From Smallanthus sonchifolius (Eukaryota > Streptophyta > Magnoliopsida > Asterales > Asteraceae): a stretch of 64,000 nt of DNA. The notes beneath the pieces were generated by a model, which saw only the letters and a list, made by a program, of their open reading frames with translations, searched no databases and was not told the DNA's origin. The translations under genes and the position numbers were made by a program. Location of the stretch: positions 12,572,501-12,636,500 of the forward strand of contig CM042044.1 of NCBI GenBank assembly GCA_023525975.1. Direction: 5' to 3'. Below are positions 23,545-35,849 of the stretch, piece after piece (the stretch's first letter is position 1; every line of letters begins with the position of its first letter).

Positions 23545-23735
23545 GATGTGTTATCTATGGATGATTGGTCGTCTGTTAATTTCTTAAACTTAGCTTCGAT
23601 GTGGTTCATGTGGAAAGCTAGAAACGAGAAAACATTCAACAACAATCAAGTTCCTTCTGATAAAGTCATAGAGGAGTTAAAAGCAAGTACATTCGTATTG
23701 ATCAAAAAGCAAGTACATTCGTATTGATAAAAAAA
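23545..23735 (+). mobile_element. LINE (L1-type) 3' end fragment
   Basis: Reads LASMWFMWKARNEKTFNNNQ in the frame starting near 23580, then VPSDKVIEELKASTFVLIKK. The W-x-x-W-K-x-R-N pattern is the C-terminal tail of plant L1 reverse transcriptase polyproteins. The rest is truncated. The last 24-25 bp (GCAAGTACATTCGTATTGAT) are tandemly duplicated, then an A-rich run follows. Confidence 0.6.
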
Positions 23736-24997
23736 ACATTGGTTAAACTACACAAACCACAATACCACATGTGCAAAAGAGTTTACCTAATTTGAATTTA
23801 ATCGTACTTGATCTCATAGCAATAAGCAAAAAGTTGACCTAATTTGTAATATTCATTCCTAGTTGGATAGAAATTGAACTCGTGTTCGACTTGTATTTAA
23901 GTTGGTAAGTTTGTGACTCAATGAGTTTGTGTTTTATATAAAGTCTAGGATAAAAGGTTAAAGAAATCTTATGGTAGGCCTTTTGAAATGTTTTCTATTG
24001 TTACTACTATTATTTATATTGTTTGGTAAATATTTAAAATAGCTAAACGCAAAGCATGCATGCACATCAAGTGGAAACTGCTGCGCCCATTTCATCGATT
24101 TGTTTTCATAAATTAGGAGTCATTACATCACCATCCTTCTTAAGCTACTGCCACCACTTCTCCTCCCCATCCCCAACCCACCCTCCTTTTCATATGATCG
24201 GCAGTGGGGGACCCACAAACATATTATACGGGTATTGAAAATTTTCATTCTTCGGATGTCTATTAAAATAGATATTTTGTCAGGTCGGGTCGTTGAAACT
24301 AATTTGCCAGAATAGTCTAATGTTGTAATAAATAATCTAGCATTTGTTCAAATAATAAAGTATAATTTTGAGTAAAAGTTAATACTTAATTTATTAGAAA
24401 AAATGTTAAAAAAAACAAAACCCTAAATGGTGGTTGTTTGATTTTTAGTAGCAAATTCAATCAATAGTCGCTTGTTTATGTTATTCAAACACGTAGTATG
24501 AGCCCTAGGCCTTGATAAGTGTTGGTTCATGCCCTAAAATACACACTCCATACGTACTCTTTCTGTAATTTAACTTCAAAGAAAATACAAGTACTTAGAA
24601 TGAAAACGACGAGAGCTAAATACATAATAGAATTGCTCCTATTTATAATAACAAATAAGCAAATGCAAGAAGAAAGTTTCAACGAATAACTCTATTCTTC
24701 GGCCACTAATCACAACGTCCATTTTTCAACTTTCTTCCAACAAATTCGGTCAAACCCATGACCAACTCTTCCATTATTTAAAACGTGCAGAAAGGAACCA
24801 TCTATATGACCCATGAACCATGACCCGCAACTCGCGAACTAACGGATTAACCCGACAACCAAGCCATAATGAAACATAGTGTGCAAATGTTCTTGTCATG
24901 TCTCATCGTTTTAGATGTATAAAGTGCACGTGTGTATGTAATTTTTTTTTGTTTGGAGGTACATTATGTGTTTATTAATTTGTGCACATGTACACAG
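23736..24997. other. Intergenic DNA, possible LTR or promoter remnant
   Basis: No gene recognised. On the minus strand a TATAAATAGGAG element occurs at about 24638-24650 and could be an old LTR promoter. GGCAGTGGGGGACCC at about 24190 resembles a hAT end. Confidence 0.35.
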
Positions 24998-27440
24998 TGG
25001 CAGATATAGAAATTTTTTGTAAGATGGGTAAAATACGGGTGAGTAAAAAAGGAATGGATGAAAAAAAAATAAATGACAATAAAATAATATAGTTCATCAA
25101 ATATTCAAACACAATATAAAAATACATCGATTACAATTGTCCTCTACGTGTTTTCATCTTTTGAAAACGCTCGATTACATCTTCATTAGTAACATTGAGA
25201 AGTTCATCTACTTCTACCGCACAAAATACTCAAGTGTTCAAGAAATCATCACCAATATGATTGCACAAACTTGACTTTACACGTATCATCACCGAAAAAA
25301 TTATTTCCACAGATGCGGTTGCAACAGGCAAAACCAATGATAGCTTTAATAGTCGATAAACCAAAGGATAAGATAGATGTTTCCTCATCTCCACCATCAC
25401 TTTAGCAAGTTCGGCGATACCATTCAAGTTAGCAAAATTCGTGTCTTTTAGAACACTATGATGATACAAGGGAAGTTGATGCTCAAGCCTATTCTTTTCT
25501 TCATCATCAAAATCATATGGATAGAACCCACTCAACCGAAGTAACTTTGATATGTCGAATTGATAGAAAGAGTCACGTGGACTCAAAGCCGCCATATTTT
25601 TAAGTAATTTCATGTTAGCCTCACTAAAACGATCACCAAATTCTTGAAGCAACATATCCACAATAGCGTTAAAGCAGTCAAACTTAAAATGATGTTGATT
25701 GGTGATTTTGTTCCTTTATTTTCGAGATCTTGAGTGAGCATAATCTTTTGTCATGCTTACCATTTGAATATCATGCTTTCTACAAAAAGTAGATACTTTT
25801 TCTAAAATTTGATCAAATCCAGATTCTCTAAAATTTTGCAAGACTGCTTTGGTTGATTCCACCAAAGAAACTGCTTATAATATTTCTTGATCTCTCTTTT
25901 GAAGTCCTCTTGATAAACAATCCGTGAGGCCTAAAATGTGCAACATCAAATGCATATAAAACACAAATTCAAATTATTTAAAGTATTCCAAAATACCATT
26001 AGCTTGACTTCTGCTAGAATTATTAAGGCATTCGTTTACAATATATTCAAACAAATTAATAATGGATGGAAACAAATCAACCAAGTGCATAAGTGTTTTG
26101 TAGTGAAAACAATGCACATAATACGTTGATTTGTTTTCTTCTAAAATTTTTCCCTTCAACCCATTAAACTCACCACGCATATTGCTTGCTCCATCATAAC
26201 CTTGACGTCTTAACCGGTTCAAACTCAAGTTATGTTTTGCAAAAAAAAGTGTTAATAGAATATTTTAAAACTAAAAAAGATGTTTCCATCACATGTACAA
26301 TTCCCACAAACCTCTTTTTAATAACTCCATGTGTATCAACATATCTCAAAACAATAGTCATTTGTCCTTCATACATCACTAGACTCATCAATTAATAATG
26401 TGAACACGTCATCACCAATTTCATCAAATATATGTTTAAGTAATCCCTCTTCAAAATAATGAGCAACAACCTTTTGAGTACTTGGAGACAAATATTTGTT
26501 ATTTTTCGGATATTTTGGTAACTTTTTTAGTTCCTCATTTTGACTAATGATTAAATCCATTAATTCCAAAAAAATACCTCTAAAACTAGAAGTTTCACTT
26601 TCATTGTGACCTCGAAATGGTAATGCACATTTCAAACAAGACCTACAAGCTTTAATCGTAGCAGTCAACTGAATTCGATTTTCTTTCCTTATAATGTCAT
26701 CTTGTTTATCCAAGGCAACGACAATAGACTTAACTTGATTTACTAGATCTTCACATTTTTGAAGGGCTTTATTTTGAAAACTATTAACTGAACCAACATG
26801 TTAATCAAATCTTGGTTCTTTCCAATTGGTATAGCATGTTGTCATAAATGCTTCCCGCCCAGCTCCATTCGCCATCCCAATCCCAACATAGTCTCTACAT
26901 AAATAACAACATAAACAGTATGCTTTGTCTTCTTTTATACTATACTCTAACCAACGACCATGATCATCAAACCAAGTCTCGTGGAAACGTCGGTTACTAT
27001 CTCCTATCTTTCTTTATGGGAATTTATGTCCACGTGGTTGGCATGGTCCTTTTAACCAATATTTTCTCCTTATGTCATCTCTTTGATTTGGATGGTAATC
27101 TAAAATTCTTATCCTATCGACAGGATCCCATGGAAGATTATCCAAATCAACTAATTTAGACATAGAATGAGTAGCGATAGGTCTCAGACTATTCATACTA
27201 CCTGATGGAATTTCATTTGAGGTTGGTTCTTTTCTTTTTAAGAAATTATCAAAAAGAGTTCCTAGATGAAAAACGAAATTATCAAATCAACTAACAACTA
27301 ACATAGTATCATACACAATTACACAAACAAAACATAAATTACAAATTGAGAGCCTAAATATACATCCAAGACTTATTTAAGAGGGTAAAAATCTAAAAGA
27401 TACACACCTTGTTTAACTTTATGTGAAGACATCGTCAAGT
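24998..27440 (-). mobile_element. hAT transposon, decayed, one terminus recognised
   Basis: CAGTGGCAGATATAG at 24998 is a hAT-type terminus, shared in form with 35166 (CAGTGGCGGATTTAG). The transposase pseudogene lies inside on the minus strand. I did not find the partner terminus to the right, so the right boundary is set at the transposase start. Confidence 0.65.
25180..27434 (-). pseudogene. hAT transposase (TTF/ZMYM-type zinc finger, DUF4371, hAT dimerisation)
   Basis: The minus-strand ATG at 27434 starts MSSHKVKQG, probably followed by an intron. Then come the N-terminal region (SKLVDLDNLPWDPVDRIRIL), a TTF-type finger (YWLKGPCQP, then YCLCCYLC), the DUF4371 part (26369-26713; FTLLIDESSDV), a catalytic-core segment at 25974-26228 (RQGYDGASNMRGEFNGL) and the C-terminal dimerisation region at 25230-25661 (YPLVYRLLKLSLVLPVATAS). 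In active hAT enzymes this region excises and reinserts the element by a DDE/RNase H-like core. Stops and frameshifts separate the pieces, so it is inactive. Its closest relatives, from recall, are the plant genes annotated as zinc finger MYM-type protein 1-like. Confidence 0.88.
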
Positions 27441-27969
27441 GATTAAATCACTAAAGATCCAACTCAATGCAATATATCACAATTTTTTTTAAAAGGTGGA
27501 TGTGTTCTTATGAATTATTTATATGCATTTTAAGTATTTTGTTTGGTCTTGAAAAATACATGTATATTTGCATGTCATATTATCTTTCGTATAAATGTAT
27601 ATGAATTTACGTTTTTATTTCCCGCAAATGTTGGCTATCATAGCCTTACGATACTCTTAGAAACTTATATTTGTATCTTGTTTTTTAAATTCTTTTCTAA
27701 ACGTTTTAGGATATAAGTCATGTATTCATATAGTTTTGTTAGTGTGTGTGTTGTGTTGCATACATTCGTTAAACACCCAAACATGTGAAGAAATTGTAAA
27801 AGAGGTTGTGGATGGATAGAGATGTTATGTTTAAGATGTTATAAAAATATGAGTGTTATATTCTAATTTCATTATATTTCATTTAATTTAATAGAATTAT
27901 TTAAAAATATAATTTTTATGTACTTTAATTCTTTAAACAAATATTTAATTTGGATTAGTATTGATCCTT
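27441..27969. other. Intergenic DNA, nothing recognised
   Basis: AT-rich. I searched it for the missing hAT terminus and found none. Confidence 0.5.
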
Positions 27970-27986
27970 TGTAAAAATTTATAAAT

Positions 27987-28320
27987 TTTTGAAAGGCGAA
28001 CATTGAATGTTGTGACATCGCACTCTCTGTTATATAGGAGAGCTTCGTCCAACTCCGGCCAATATGTTGTCTTAATCGGGCCCACTTGGCTCAGAGTTGG
28101 AGAGCTTTTAAGGAAAAACCACACCCAATACGGCCCCTTTCGGGCTTGAGGGAGAGCCGAGTCTAGAACCCTGGATCGGCGTGGGTAAAACCCTGGTGCA
28201 TCAGCCTAAGAGCTATGCCTCATTTGCATGCCGCGGAAATTAATGGTGGTGGCAATGATCGAACCCGAGTCCCTTAAGACTTTGGACCTTACCTCAACCA
28301 CTACACCACAACCTATTTGA
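27987..28320 (-). mobile_element. tRNA-derived SINE, 334 bp, perfect 17-bp target duplication
   Basis: TGTAAAAATTTATAAAT is repeated exactly at 27970-27986 and 28321-28337. On the minus strand the element opens with TGGTGTAGTGGTTGAGG (A box) and GGGTTCGATCATT (B box) and ends in CGCCTTTCAAAAA. Perfect duplications imply a recent insertion. Its tail differs from that of the other SINEs here, so it is a separate family. Confidence 0.88.
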
Positions 28321-28337
28321 TGTAAAAATTTATAAAT

Positions 28338-29698
28338 ACCTAATATATTATAAGTTATATTCTTATAATAGTAATAATAATAATAATTTATTTTTATAAA
28401 GTATTTGACTGTTGGACTTTTCTTAAGTTAACTTTTCATTTTACATATTTAACATATTAATTAAATTTAATTCCATATTAGTTAAATTTAATTCTTTTTA
28501 AATATATGATAAAAAAATACCCTTTTTTAAGCAAAGAAAGGTTCGGACACCCGGGATCACCCTGGTGAACGGATATCTTTTCATTCGAATAATAGAAACG
28601 TGTTGACATAGTCCCACACCATTCATGTTTAAACCCTTAAGTGAAAAAATCATCTGATTCAATCTAAAACATTTTATTTTAATAGACTCGGAACTCAAAA
28701 GTCAGAAAGGTCACATTCCCTAAACAATACAAAGGGAATGGTGTGGGACAAAATCTGAGGTTACGGGGAAGTGAGACTGGGTGGGCGACACATGATAGTC
28801 GGGTAAAAGGTAGTTGCATCAAATATTAATCATTTAAATAAATATGAGATAAATAAAACATTATATTTATTCGAGATAAGTATTACCATTGGTCATTTTC
28901 TGCCTCTTTTCTAAACTTCAAAGCCTCCTTAAAGTGTGGGTCGAAGAAAAATGATGATAATAATAATAATAACTAGAAATTAAAACCGTGTTACTTGATG
29001 GGACGTATTGTATAGTAAATCAAAACATTAATACGTGTTAAAGAAAATAAAAAAAACAACATATTGTATACTAAATGAAAACGTTAAAATGTAGGAAAGG
29101 AAAAAAATGAAAAAAAAGGTGGATAAAAAAGTAACAAAAAAAGGAAGAAAAGACCTGTCAACCCCAAGGATCGAACCCGGGTGGAGAAGGGGGAGGGGGT
29201 GACTTAAAGAGACGCACTAACCAACTCTAACATGAATGGTCTAGGTTTCTTTTAGAGGAAAAAAATTAAATACATAAACAAAAACGTGGGAATGTAAAAA
29301 AATATCCACCAACCAAAACACGTCACATGCAATGGCGAAGCTTGAAGAAAAATGCGAGGGGGCGTAATTTATTTTCCCTATCATGAGGCCGGAACCTAAT
29401 ACCTATAAAATTTTCGGCCGAATACGTATAAATTAACACTTCTGAATAATACCAAAACCGAATTTTTTTAAAATTCGCTATCTGAAAATACGAATATCTG
29501 AATTTTCAGATAATTCGAGTTCGAAATTTTAGGTTTTTCATTTAGATTTTCTGATTAGAATCTTTTTTAACACCCCTAACCCTAATAGGTCAACCTTGAC
29601 TTGAGTTCATCCAAATTTAGCTTCTTTTAGGTTGCGTCTGAGTGTTAGGTTTTGGTCTAATACGAGAGATGCCTCATTAGTTTAAACAAACCAAAACC
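28338..29698. other. Intergenic DNA with a tRNA-like scrap and a hAT-like end
   Basis: The minus strand at about 29155-29240 has GGGTTCGATCC preceded by GTTGGTTAGTGCGTCTC, a degenerate tRNA or SINE head. CAATGGCGAAGCTTGAAG at 29331 resembles a hAT terminus. No gene recognised. Confidence 0.4.
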
Positions 29699-29719
29699 AA
29701 GTAAAAGTAAATCGCCAAT

Positions 29720-29976
29720 GAGCCTCAGATCAATTAGTTTGAGAGCAGACACCCCCATGACCTTCTAATGTGGAGAACATAGGTTTGAGACTCATTTGGT
29801 GAAATATGCTCAGGTGGGCCAGAGGTTTTACCACAGTGGCCTTCGGGTGGTGAGTTACCCTTGTTATGGTGGGCGGACCAGGTCACCAGCGTTGTCTACG
29901 TTCACGGGCGTGGGTGGCCTTTCGCCAATGGGTTTACCCGGTGACCGGCTTATATATTCGTTTGTCGTTCAAAAAA
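29720..29976 (+). mobile_element. tRNA-derived SINE with imperfect 21-22-bp target duplication
   Basis: The head contains CAATTAGTTTGAGAG and GGTTTGAGACTC as worn A and B boxes. The 3' end is TTTGTCGTTCAAAAAAAA. The flanks share AAGTAAAAG and, after a few differences, CCAAT (29699-29719 and 29977-29998). Its tail matches the SINEs at 6107 and 38868. The ORF at 29796-30203 simply runs through it. Confidence 0.78.
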
Positions 29977-29998
29977 AAGTAAAAGAAAATCCACCAAT

Positions 29999-30445
29999 AT
30001 CAAAACCTTTCGTCACCAATACTCTTTTAACGCAAAGCATTCATGGTGCATTAACTTGTATTTTTCAACTAATCATAATGGCCAGAAGTCAAATAAGATT
30101 AAATGGACCAAAATTTGTGATGTGGTCACAAAATACATTGATTCTTACCCTCTGTCTCCATACATATGTAACATATCCTGGGTTCAATGTTTCACCATCA
30201 TAAAATGTACCAGAAGCCATCAATTTTCTTTCCACATTTAACAGAATTTTATCAAATCATGAATGTTATGTAAAATAGATATTTGGAGGTAAATAAATTG
30301 CATAAAACTTGATTCAACAAAAAGAATTATATCTAGTAACTAAAAGGTTTACTAAAAAATCTTGTAACACTAAACCATAAGAACAGAAAGTGCAGTTAAA
30401 AAGTAGCACTTTCTCAAGTCATTTAGAAGCCAAAACTTGAAAGAT
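29999..30445. other. 3' flank of the FHA gene
   Basis: Non-coding. It contains the probable 3' UTR of the gene on the minus strand and the hairpin at 30385-30414. Poly(A) signals were not assigned with confidence. Confidence 0.5.
30385..30414 (-). promoter_or_regulatory. Perfect hairpin in the probable 3' UTR
   Basis: AGAAAGTGC and GCACTTTCT form a perfect 9-bp stem with a 12-base loop, starting 32 bases after the stop codon of the FHA gene. It would be present in the mRNA. Function unknown. Confidence 0.5.
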
Positions 30446-33400
30446 TTAATTATCTTCCATAGCGGTTATGTTCTTCGCGCTATTGACATACTGTTTTATA
30501 AGCGCTTCATTTGTCTCGAATAGAAAAGCCATTCCTTTAATCTGTAAATAAAATTTAGCGCAATTAATAATAATTATAAACCATATAGAAATTGGAGATA
30601 ATAATTTAAAATCAAACTGATTGTTGAAATTACCTCAATTAAACAACTTGAAGTCAAGCTAATACTCTGGTTGGTTGCTAATTCCATGCTATTTATGAAG
30701 ATTGAATATTTGCTAGGGTTTTTCAAATGGAAAGAACCCTCATGATCCATGTGTATAATTGCCTGAAATATTCACATATATTAATTTTTCCTATCTTTTA
30801 TCTCGTCTTACGGTAAAATCTATATTATATAACTCCTGGAAACTTGCATTACCCAACCAAAAAAACTGAATATCAAATATATATCCATTCAAACTACCTA
30901 AAATTTCAAATTTACAATTTATAATATGACCATCATACCCTTCTCTTTTCCTTACACTCCAAACTCTAGTATCCTAATCCAAGGTTTAAGGGAGGGGTAT
31001 AAATGTCATAAATTTGAAATTGGGTATATTTGATATTATGATATTTTGTTGGGTAAATATGATATTATACCAAATTTTGAGGCGGATATATGAAATTATC
31101 CCTATATGGTTAATTGGTTTACCTGCCGTCGAGATACTCTACTATTTTGACCTTCTCTTCCCAAGTCGATGTCAACACTAAATTCCTCGGTTGCCCTTCC
31201 GATTAAGACCTAAACCACAATATGCATTCATATAAATCAAATATATGAAATTTAATTGTGAAATTGTCCTTTTACCTCTGGTTTCTTAATATAATACTTC
31301 ATATGCCTCCCTTGTAAAATAGCAAAAGCTCCATGTGATTGCATCTCTCTTTTTACAAAAGCATCAGCAGCTTGTTCCAACCTCATGATTCTCTTTTGGG
31401 TTTCTTCATTCTCGTATTTAAAGGCTGCAAAATTAAGTCAAGATTAAAAATTATGAGTAAAAAATATTAACATTCATTTTGAGATCTTTAATTGAATCTT
31501 AAGATTAAACAAGATTCATGATTTGCTAAATTTGAGATGAAGACCATCAATATGAATCATGATCTGACAATTGCATAATATTATAAAGTAATTTACTTTG
31601 CAGAAGTTCAGAACTCCCAATTCGATTCAAATATAAATGTTGCTCATCGAGACTCGAATCCTCATCAAGTATCTGCAAAATTACAAAAAAAATAAAAGGA
31701 AGTTGTAATAACTTGAATAAAAGTTTTCAAACTGAAAAAAGATTAAAAAAAGTCTAATGAATAACAATTACCATTGCTTCTACATCAGAAAAACTAGGCA
31801 TATCATAATCACCATCATCATCATCATCATCACTTTGAGATGAAATTGCTTCCTCGTTTACAGACAAATTCCTTGCAGCCAAAATTGGATTATTCACTTC
31901 TGTAGAGACTATTTCAACGTTATTTGTATCTTGTTGTTGAACGGTAGTCATAGGATTCAACTGAGCCCGATTTGTGAAGATATCAGAACCACCCGTTTTA
32001 TTATCAGAAATAGTCCTTACAGAACTAAAATGATGCATTTCCTGCTCAGATTTTACAGTAATTGCTTTCTCAGATGCTGGAAAAAGACTGCTTCTAGATA
32101 TGATTGCTGGACAAACTTCGGATTGATCTTCATTAGAACATTCCTGCTTAATCCTATGATCCCCTTGTATTTCTGATCGAAATTGTGAACCGATTATTGG
32201 TGAAGAAAAGTGGGTTTGTTCATACCGATTGTTTTTCGGGACTGTCTGCTTCTGAACCCTAAAATCCCTTTTCAAATCAGCTCCAGAAACCCTATTAACA
32301 GATTTGGAAGTTAGCTGAGGTGGCAGTGGAGGTTTGAAGACATCCATTTGCATTTCTTGAGATGTAGAGGGAACAAGATTCAGAAGAAAAACATCATCAT
32401 TGCTAGGTATATCCGGGTCCTCGGTGTTTAAAGTGCAAATGATTGTTGATGTAACCGGTGGTTTAAATGATGTCATCAACAAACCGTCCAAGGTTTTTGT
32501 TTCCTGACTGCCACATTCAGGCTGACTCTCGTTATTATCATCAAGAAATCCATCTACTAAAACGGTATCATGTTTAGCATTATTGCTATTATTATTATTA
32601 GGAGAATCTAGCCAATGTGAGCTCAAATCATCGATATATGACATGTCGATTAAGTTCCCCTCAGCATCCATCAAAGGAAGGTCATCCTCTTCCATAGTGA
32701 GGTCAAAAAGGTCATTTATCAAATAGCTGTTGGTACTATTAGCAACTGCGGTTGTAGTGTCATCGCCACACATTTGGTTTTCCAGCTCAGCATCACCTGG
32801 ATTAACATTTGGAAAGTTTTGGATCATAGGATATTCATCCAACTTTTCAGAATTAGGTTCATCAATAATAGGTGGTAATAGTTCTGGTTCTTTGGCATCA
32901 AGTAACTCAAGGATCTCTTCAAATCCATCGGATTCCTCTTCATTACAATTGTTATCTCCATTGTAATATTGATTAACATCAAGATTCATGATGTCAGCAT
33001 TTTGAGTATCTTCATATGTCAAAAGGCCGACCGGCTCGTTGTTTTGAAGGGGCTCACAAAATTCTGCAGCTGGCGGTTCAGCTGGCGGATGATCCTGCCT
33101 TATCTTCTTTTGCATAGCATAGAAACGTTTTCGTATGCTCTCAGGCTTTCTCTTGCCACACATAGGTATAACATACTCCTCAATGTCTCCCAAATCATTG
33201 GTTTTTATAATTGGAGCTGAGTCAGCATGCTCAAACTCCAGCATACGAGCTGATGACTCAGCAGAAACAACAGGATCATAAAGTATGGCAAGCCATCGAT
33301 CTTGCAGTTCTTGAATTGTGAACTGCTTTGAGAACTTTACATCTCCTCTAGCTAGTGATTCCAACGAGGTACCAGTCTATAATGAAAATATATAGAAATA

Positions 33401-34830
33401 TATAGATTAATATCTCATACTGATTAAAAAACAATAGTTTTAAGTCAAATTTATATTCCATGAGGTAGAAGGTTCATCTACAAAAGTAATGTAGTAAAGA
33501 TATGTTTTTGTATCAAAGATGCATGGGAAACCTCGACTATAACCAATGTTCCCTTGTAGTTGTCTTCTATAGCTGCCTACATTTTTTGAAACAAATAACT
33601 AATTGCAAATAGAATACGAGATTGTCTCCAACAATATTCTCAGTAACTAATGTGCAGGTTATAGTTAAGTTATTTCATATTTAGTTCGAGAGGAATATGT
33701 TTTCACTTAAAAAATAAGAAACAATCTTCATATTCGACGAGGATCTTGCTGAATGTAACATTGTTTCAGCAGTATTTCTAATGTATTTGACCTTGTTTCC
33801 TTGAGTTTTAACTAGAATGAAATTTAAAGTTAACATAAGTTTATATAAACCCTATTTCCCAAAAAGAAAGGTAACCTTTATAACCATCACCTATGTCTAA
33901 TTCAAGTCTCTTGAACACTTTGGTGTCATCATAGATGCCAAAAGCACAAAATACGCAGCCATACGCCTTGCAAGTTGCATCCATCAAGGCGCTCAGGCAA
34001 GGATTCCAGCCAAAACTGGTATGAAACATCTAAAATGGCCTAGAACATGTCTAAACTAGACTAAAACAAGTCTAAAACCTCTAAAATGGCCTGTTTATAT
34101 TGTGTGCATTGCTTAGAAAAGCCCTCGCTTTTTAAGCGCCTTGATCCTAGCCAAAAGGCTCACCCTTTGCGCCTTGAGTGTGCTTTGAGCTTTTGACTAC
34201 TATAGGTGTTATATCAAGAACAGAAGCTCATTTACAAAAATACCTTGTGGTTGTCAAGAGAATTTTCAAACACAAGAAGCTTGATAACCAAGATTCAAGA
34301 AAAAAAAACCTATTTGAAAATTATGATATTTCAAACAATCAAACAAACAACTCTTTGTATGAATCATCAAGTTTTTGTGCCAATACTTTGTATAAATCAT
34401 CAATTTTGTTGTCAATTCGTCGTATGAATCATTAAGTTTTTGTAAGAATACCAATTATTTAAAGTTGATACAATAAAAATCTCAATGATCAATTTCAACC
34501 TAACATTCCAAAACAAACAAATCAAATGTGATGTTCAAACACTTCACTCACACACACACACAATTTAATTCTAAACAAATCAAATGTGATGAACAATCAC
34601 AAATCCACACACACACACCGTTTAATTCTAAACAAGACAATTAATAATAATGATGAATTAAAACAACAAAACACAAGCCTAAGAAAGAACAATTAACCGA
34701 TCAAAAACGCGTCAATTAACCCTAACAACACCAAAATAAAATGTAGGTTGAAAGAAGTTACCTCGGCGGCTTTTCTCAGTCGGAAGTCGTCTTCCATGGT
34801 CCAACGGTAGTTACCGGCGAGAGCTCCCAT
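30446..34830 (-). CDS. MCRS_N / FHA-domain nuclear protein, related to Arabidopsis EMB1967 (7 coding exons, 736 aa)
   Basis: Exons on the minus strand are 34830-34762, 33376-31772, 31672-31597, 31424-31276, 31209-31123, 30762-30634 and 30541-30446. All introns are GT-AG and phases join to 2211 nt with stop TAA. The start MGALAGNYRW is preceded by no other in-frame ATG nearby. Residues 1-75 or so form a SANT-like microspherule-protein N-terminal region (WTMEDDFRLRKAAE, LQDRWLAILYDPVVSAE). The middle (about 150-540) is acidic and probably disordered, with a D6 run near 525. An FHA domain lies at about 612-730: GR at 637-638, SRRQ where many FHA domains have SxxH, then KYSIFIN. FHA domains bind phosphothreonine. 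Animal MCRS1 belongs to INO80 and NSL chromatin complexes, so a nuclear chromatin role is inferred. It appears intact and is the only clear host gene here. Confidence 0.95.
33377..34761 (-). other. Intron 1 of the FHA gene (1385 bp)
   Basis: The donor GTAAC follows the 69-nt first exon and the acceptor TATAG precedes exon 2. It is by far the longest intron. The central part (about 33960-34200) holds worn repeats such as AAGGCGCTCAGGC and GCGCCTTGA, suggesting an old repeat insertion. ORFs in it have no recognisable domain. Confidence 0.85.
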
Positions 34831-35157
34831 GGCGGCGGCGGCTGTGGTGTGGCTGCCGGCTCTGCTTTTCTGTCAAAGAGCAGATTGATTTCAAAAACTA
34901 AGAGGGTTTATGTGGGCATACATCCAACTAAAAACCTAAGATGAAGGGGGTTTTTATATGCAAGCGTGGACTGCACGGTGTGGTTTCTTATTGGGTGACC
35001 AAAGAGTTACTTCATATTTTTGGTAATTTCTATCATTTAGATTTTTTAAATACTTTATTTTATATAAAACTTATAATTGATTTCAAGATTGATTTTTTTA
35101 AGAGCGGTGGCGGACTGAAAAACTTTATATTAATCACTTTTAAGAAATTTTTGATGA
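34831..35157 (-). promoter_or_regulatory. 5' UTR and proximal promoter of the FHA gene
   Basis: Only 327 bp separate the ATG from the hAT-derived insertion at 35166 and its duplication. The first 40 bases upstream of the ATG are GCC-rich (GGCGGCGGCGGCTG on the plus strand), as in many plant 5' UTRs. No confident TATA box was picked. Confidence 0.4.
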
Positions 35158-35165
35158 GTTGATGT

Positions 35166-35841
35166 CAGTGGCGGATTTAGAACATAATTCCAGGGGTAGC
35201 ATAAAATTTCTTTATACCATACATTAAAAAACAATAATAAAAACAGTAAAACATGTACCTAATAGATTACATCGTCTTCTGTCACTTTATCAAATGTTTC
35301 TCTTTCAACCGCACAAACTAGAGCATTGTTCAAATACTTTTCGCTCATTCGATTGCGTAAATCCGTCTTGATAAGCTTCAATTTAAAAAAAAACATTTTT
35401 CAACGGTTGCGGTTGCAACCGGTAACAACAATGCTAGCTTCAATATCCGATAAACCAAAAGAAAAGATCAAAGAACGATATTTTTCAGTTTCCAAAGTCT
35501 GGCGGCCACTGGCGGAACTTGGGAGCTAGGTGGAGAAAACGACTTTTGGGTAATACCGGTTTTTTTTTTTTTTGTTAATGGCTTTAGGTTTAAATTAATT
35601 TGGGCTTTTGGGTTTTAAATCTTTTAATTAACTTGGACTTTTTAGTTTTATAAACTTGGGATTTAGAGTTTTAATCAATAATTAGTTTTGACCTTTTAAA
35701 AAAAATATTAAGGGATAGCCAATTATATTTTCAGGGATAACGTAATAAATAAAAACGTTAAAAAGAAAAAAAATTACTTTTTGCCGGAGAAGTTGAGGGG
35801 TAGCAGATGCTACCCCTACCTGCTACATACATCTGTCACTG
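35166..35841 (-). mobile_element. Internally deleted hAT element, 676 bp
   Basis: The left end is CAGTGGCGGATTTAG and the right, reverse complemented, CAGTGACAGATGTATG. GTTGATGT (35158-35165) and GTTGGTGT (35842-35849) form an 8-bp duplication with one change. Inside, the minus strand keeps a fragment of the hAT dimerisation region (LLPVATATVEKCF-like, about 35380-35430) related to the pseudogene at 25230. A second GCCACTGGCGGAACTTG at about 35505 suggests a nested hAT end. It is non-autonomous. Confidence 0.8.
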
Positions 35842-35849
35842 GTTGGTGT

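Noticed and set aside
31931..33220. Plus-strand ORFs inside the large FHA-gene exon
   Set aside because: They are antisense shadows of a well-supported coding exon.
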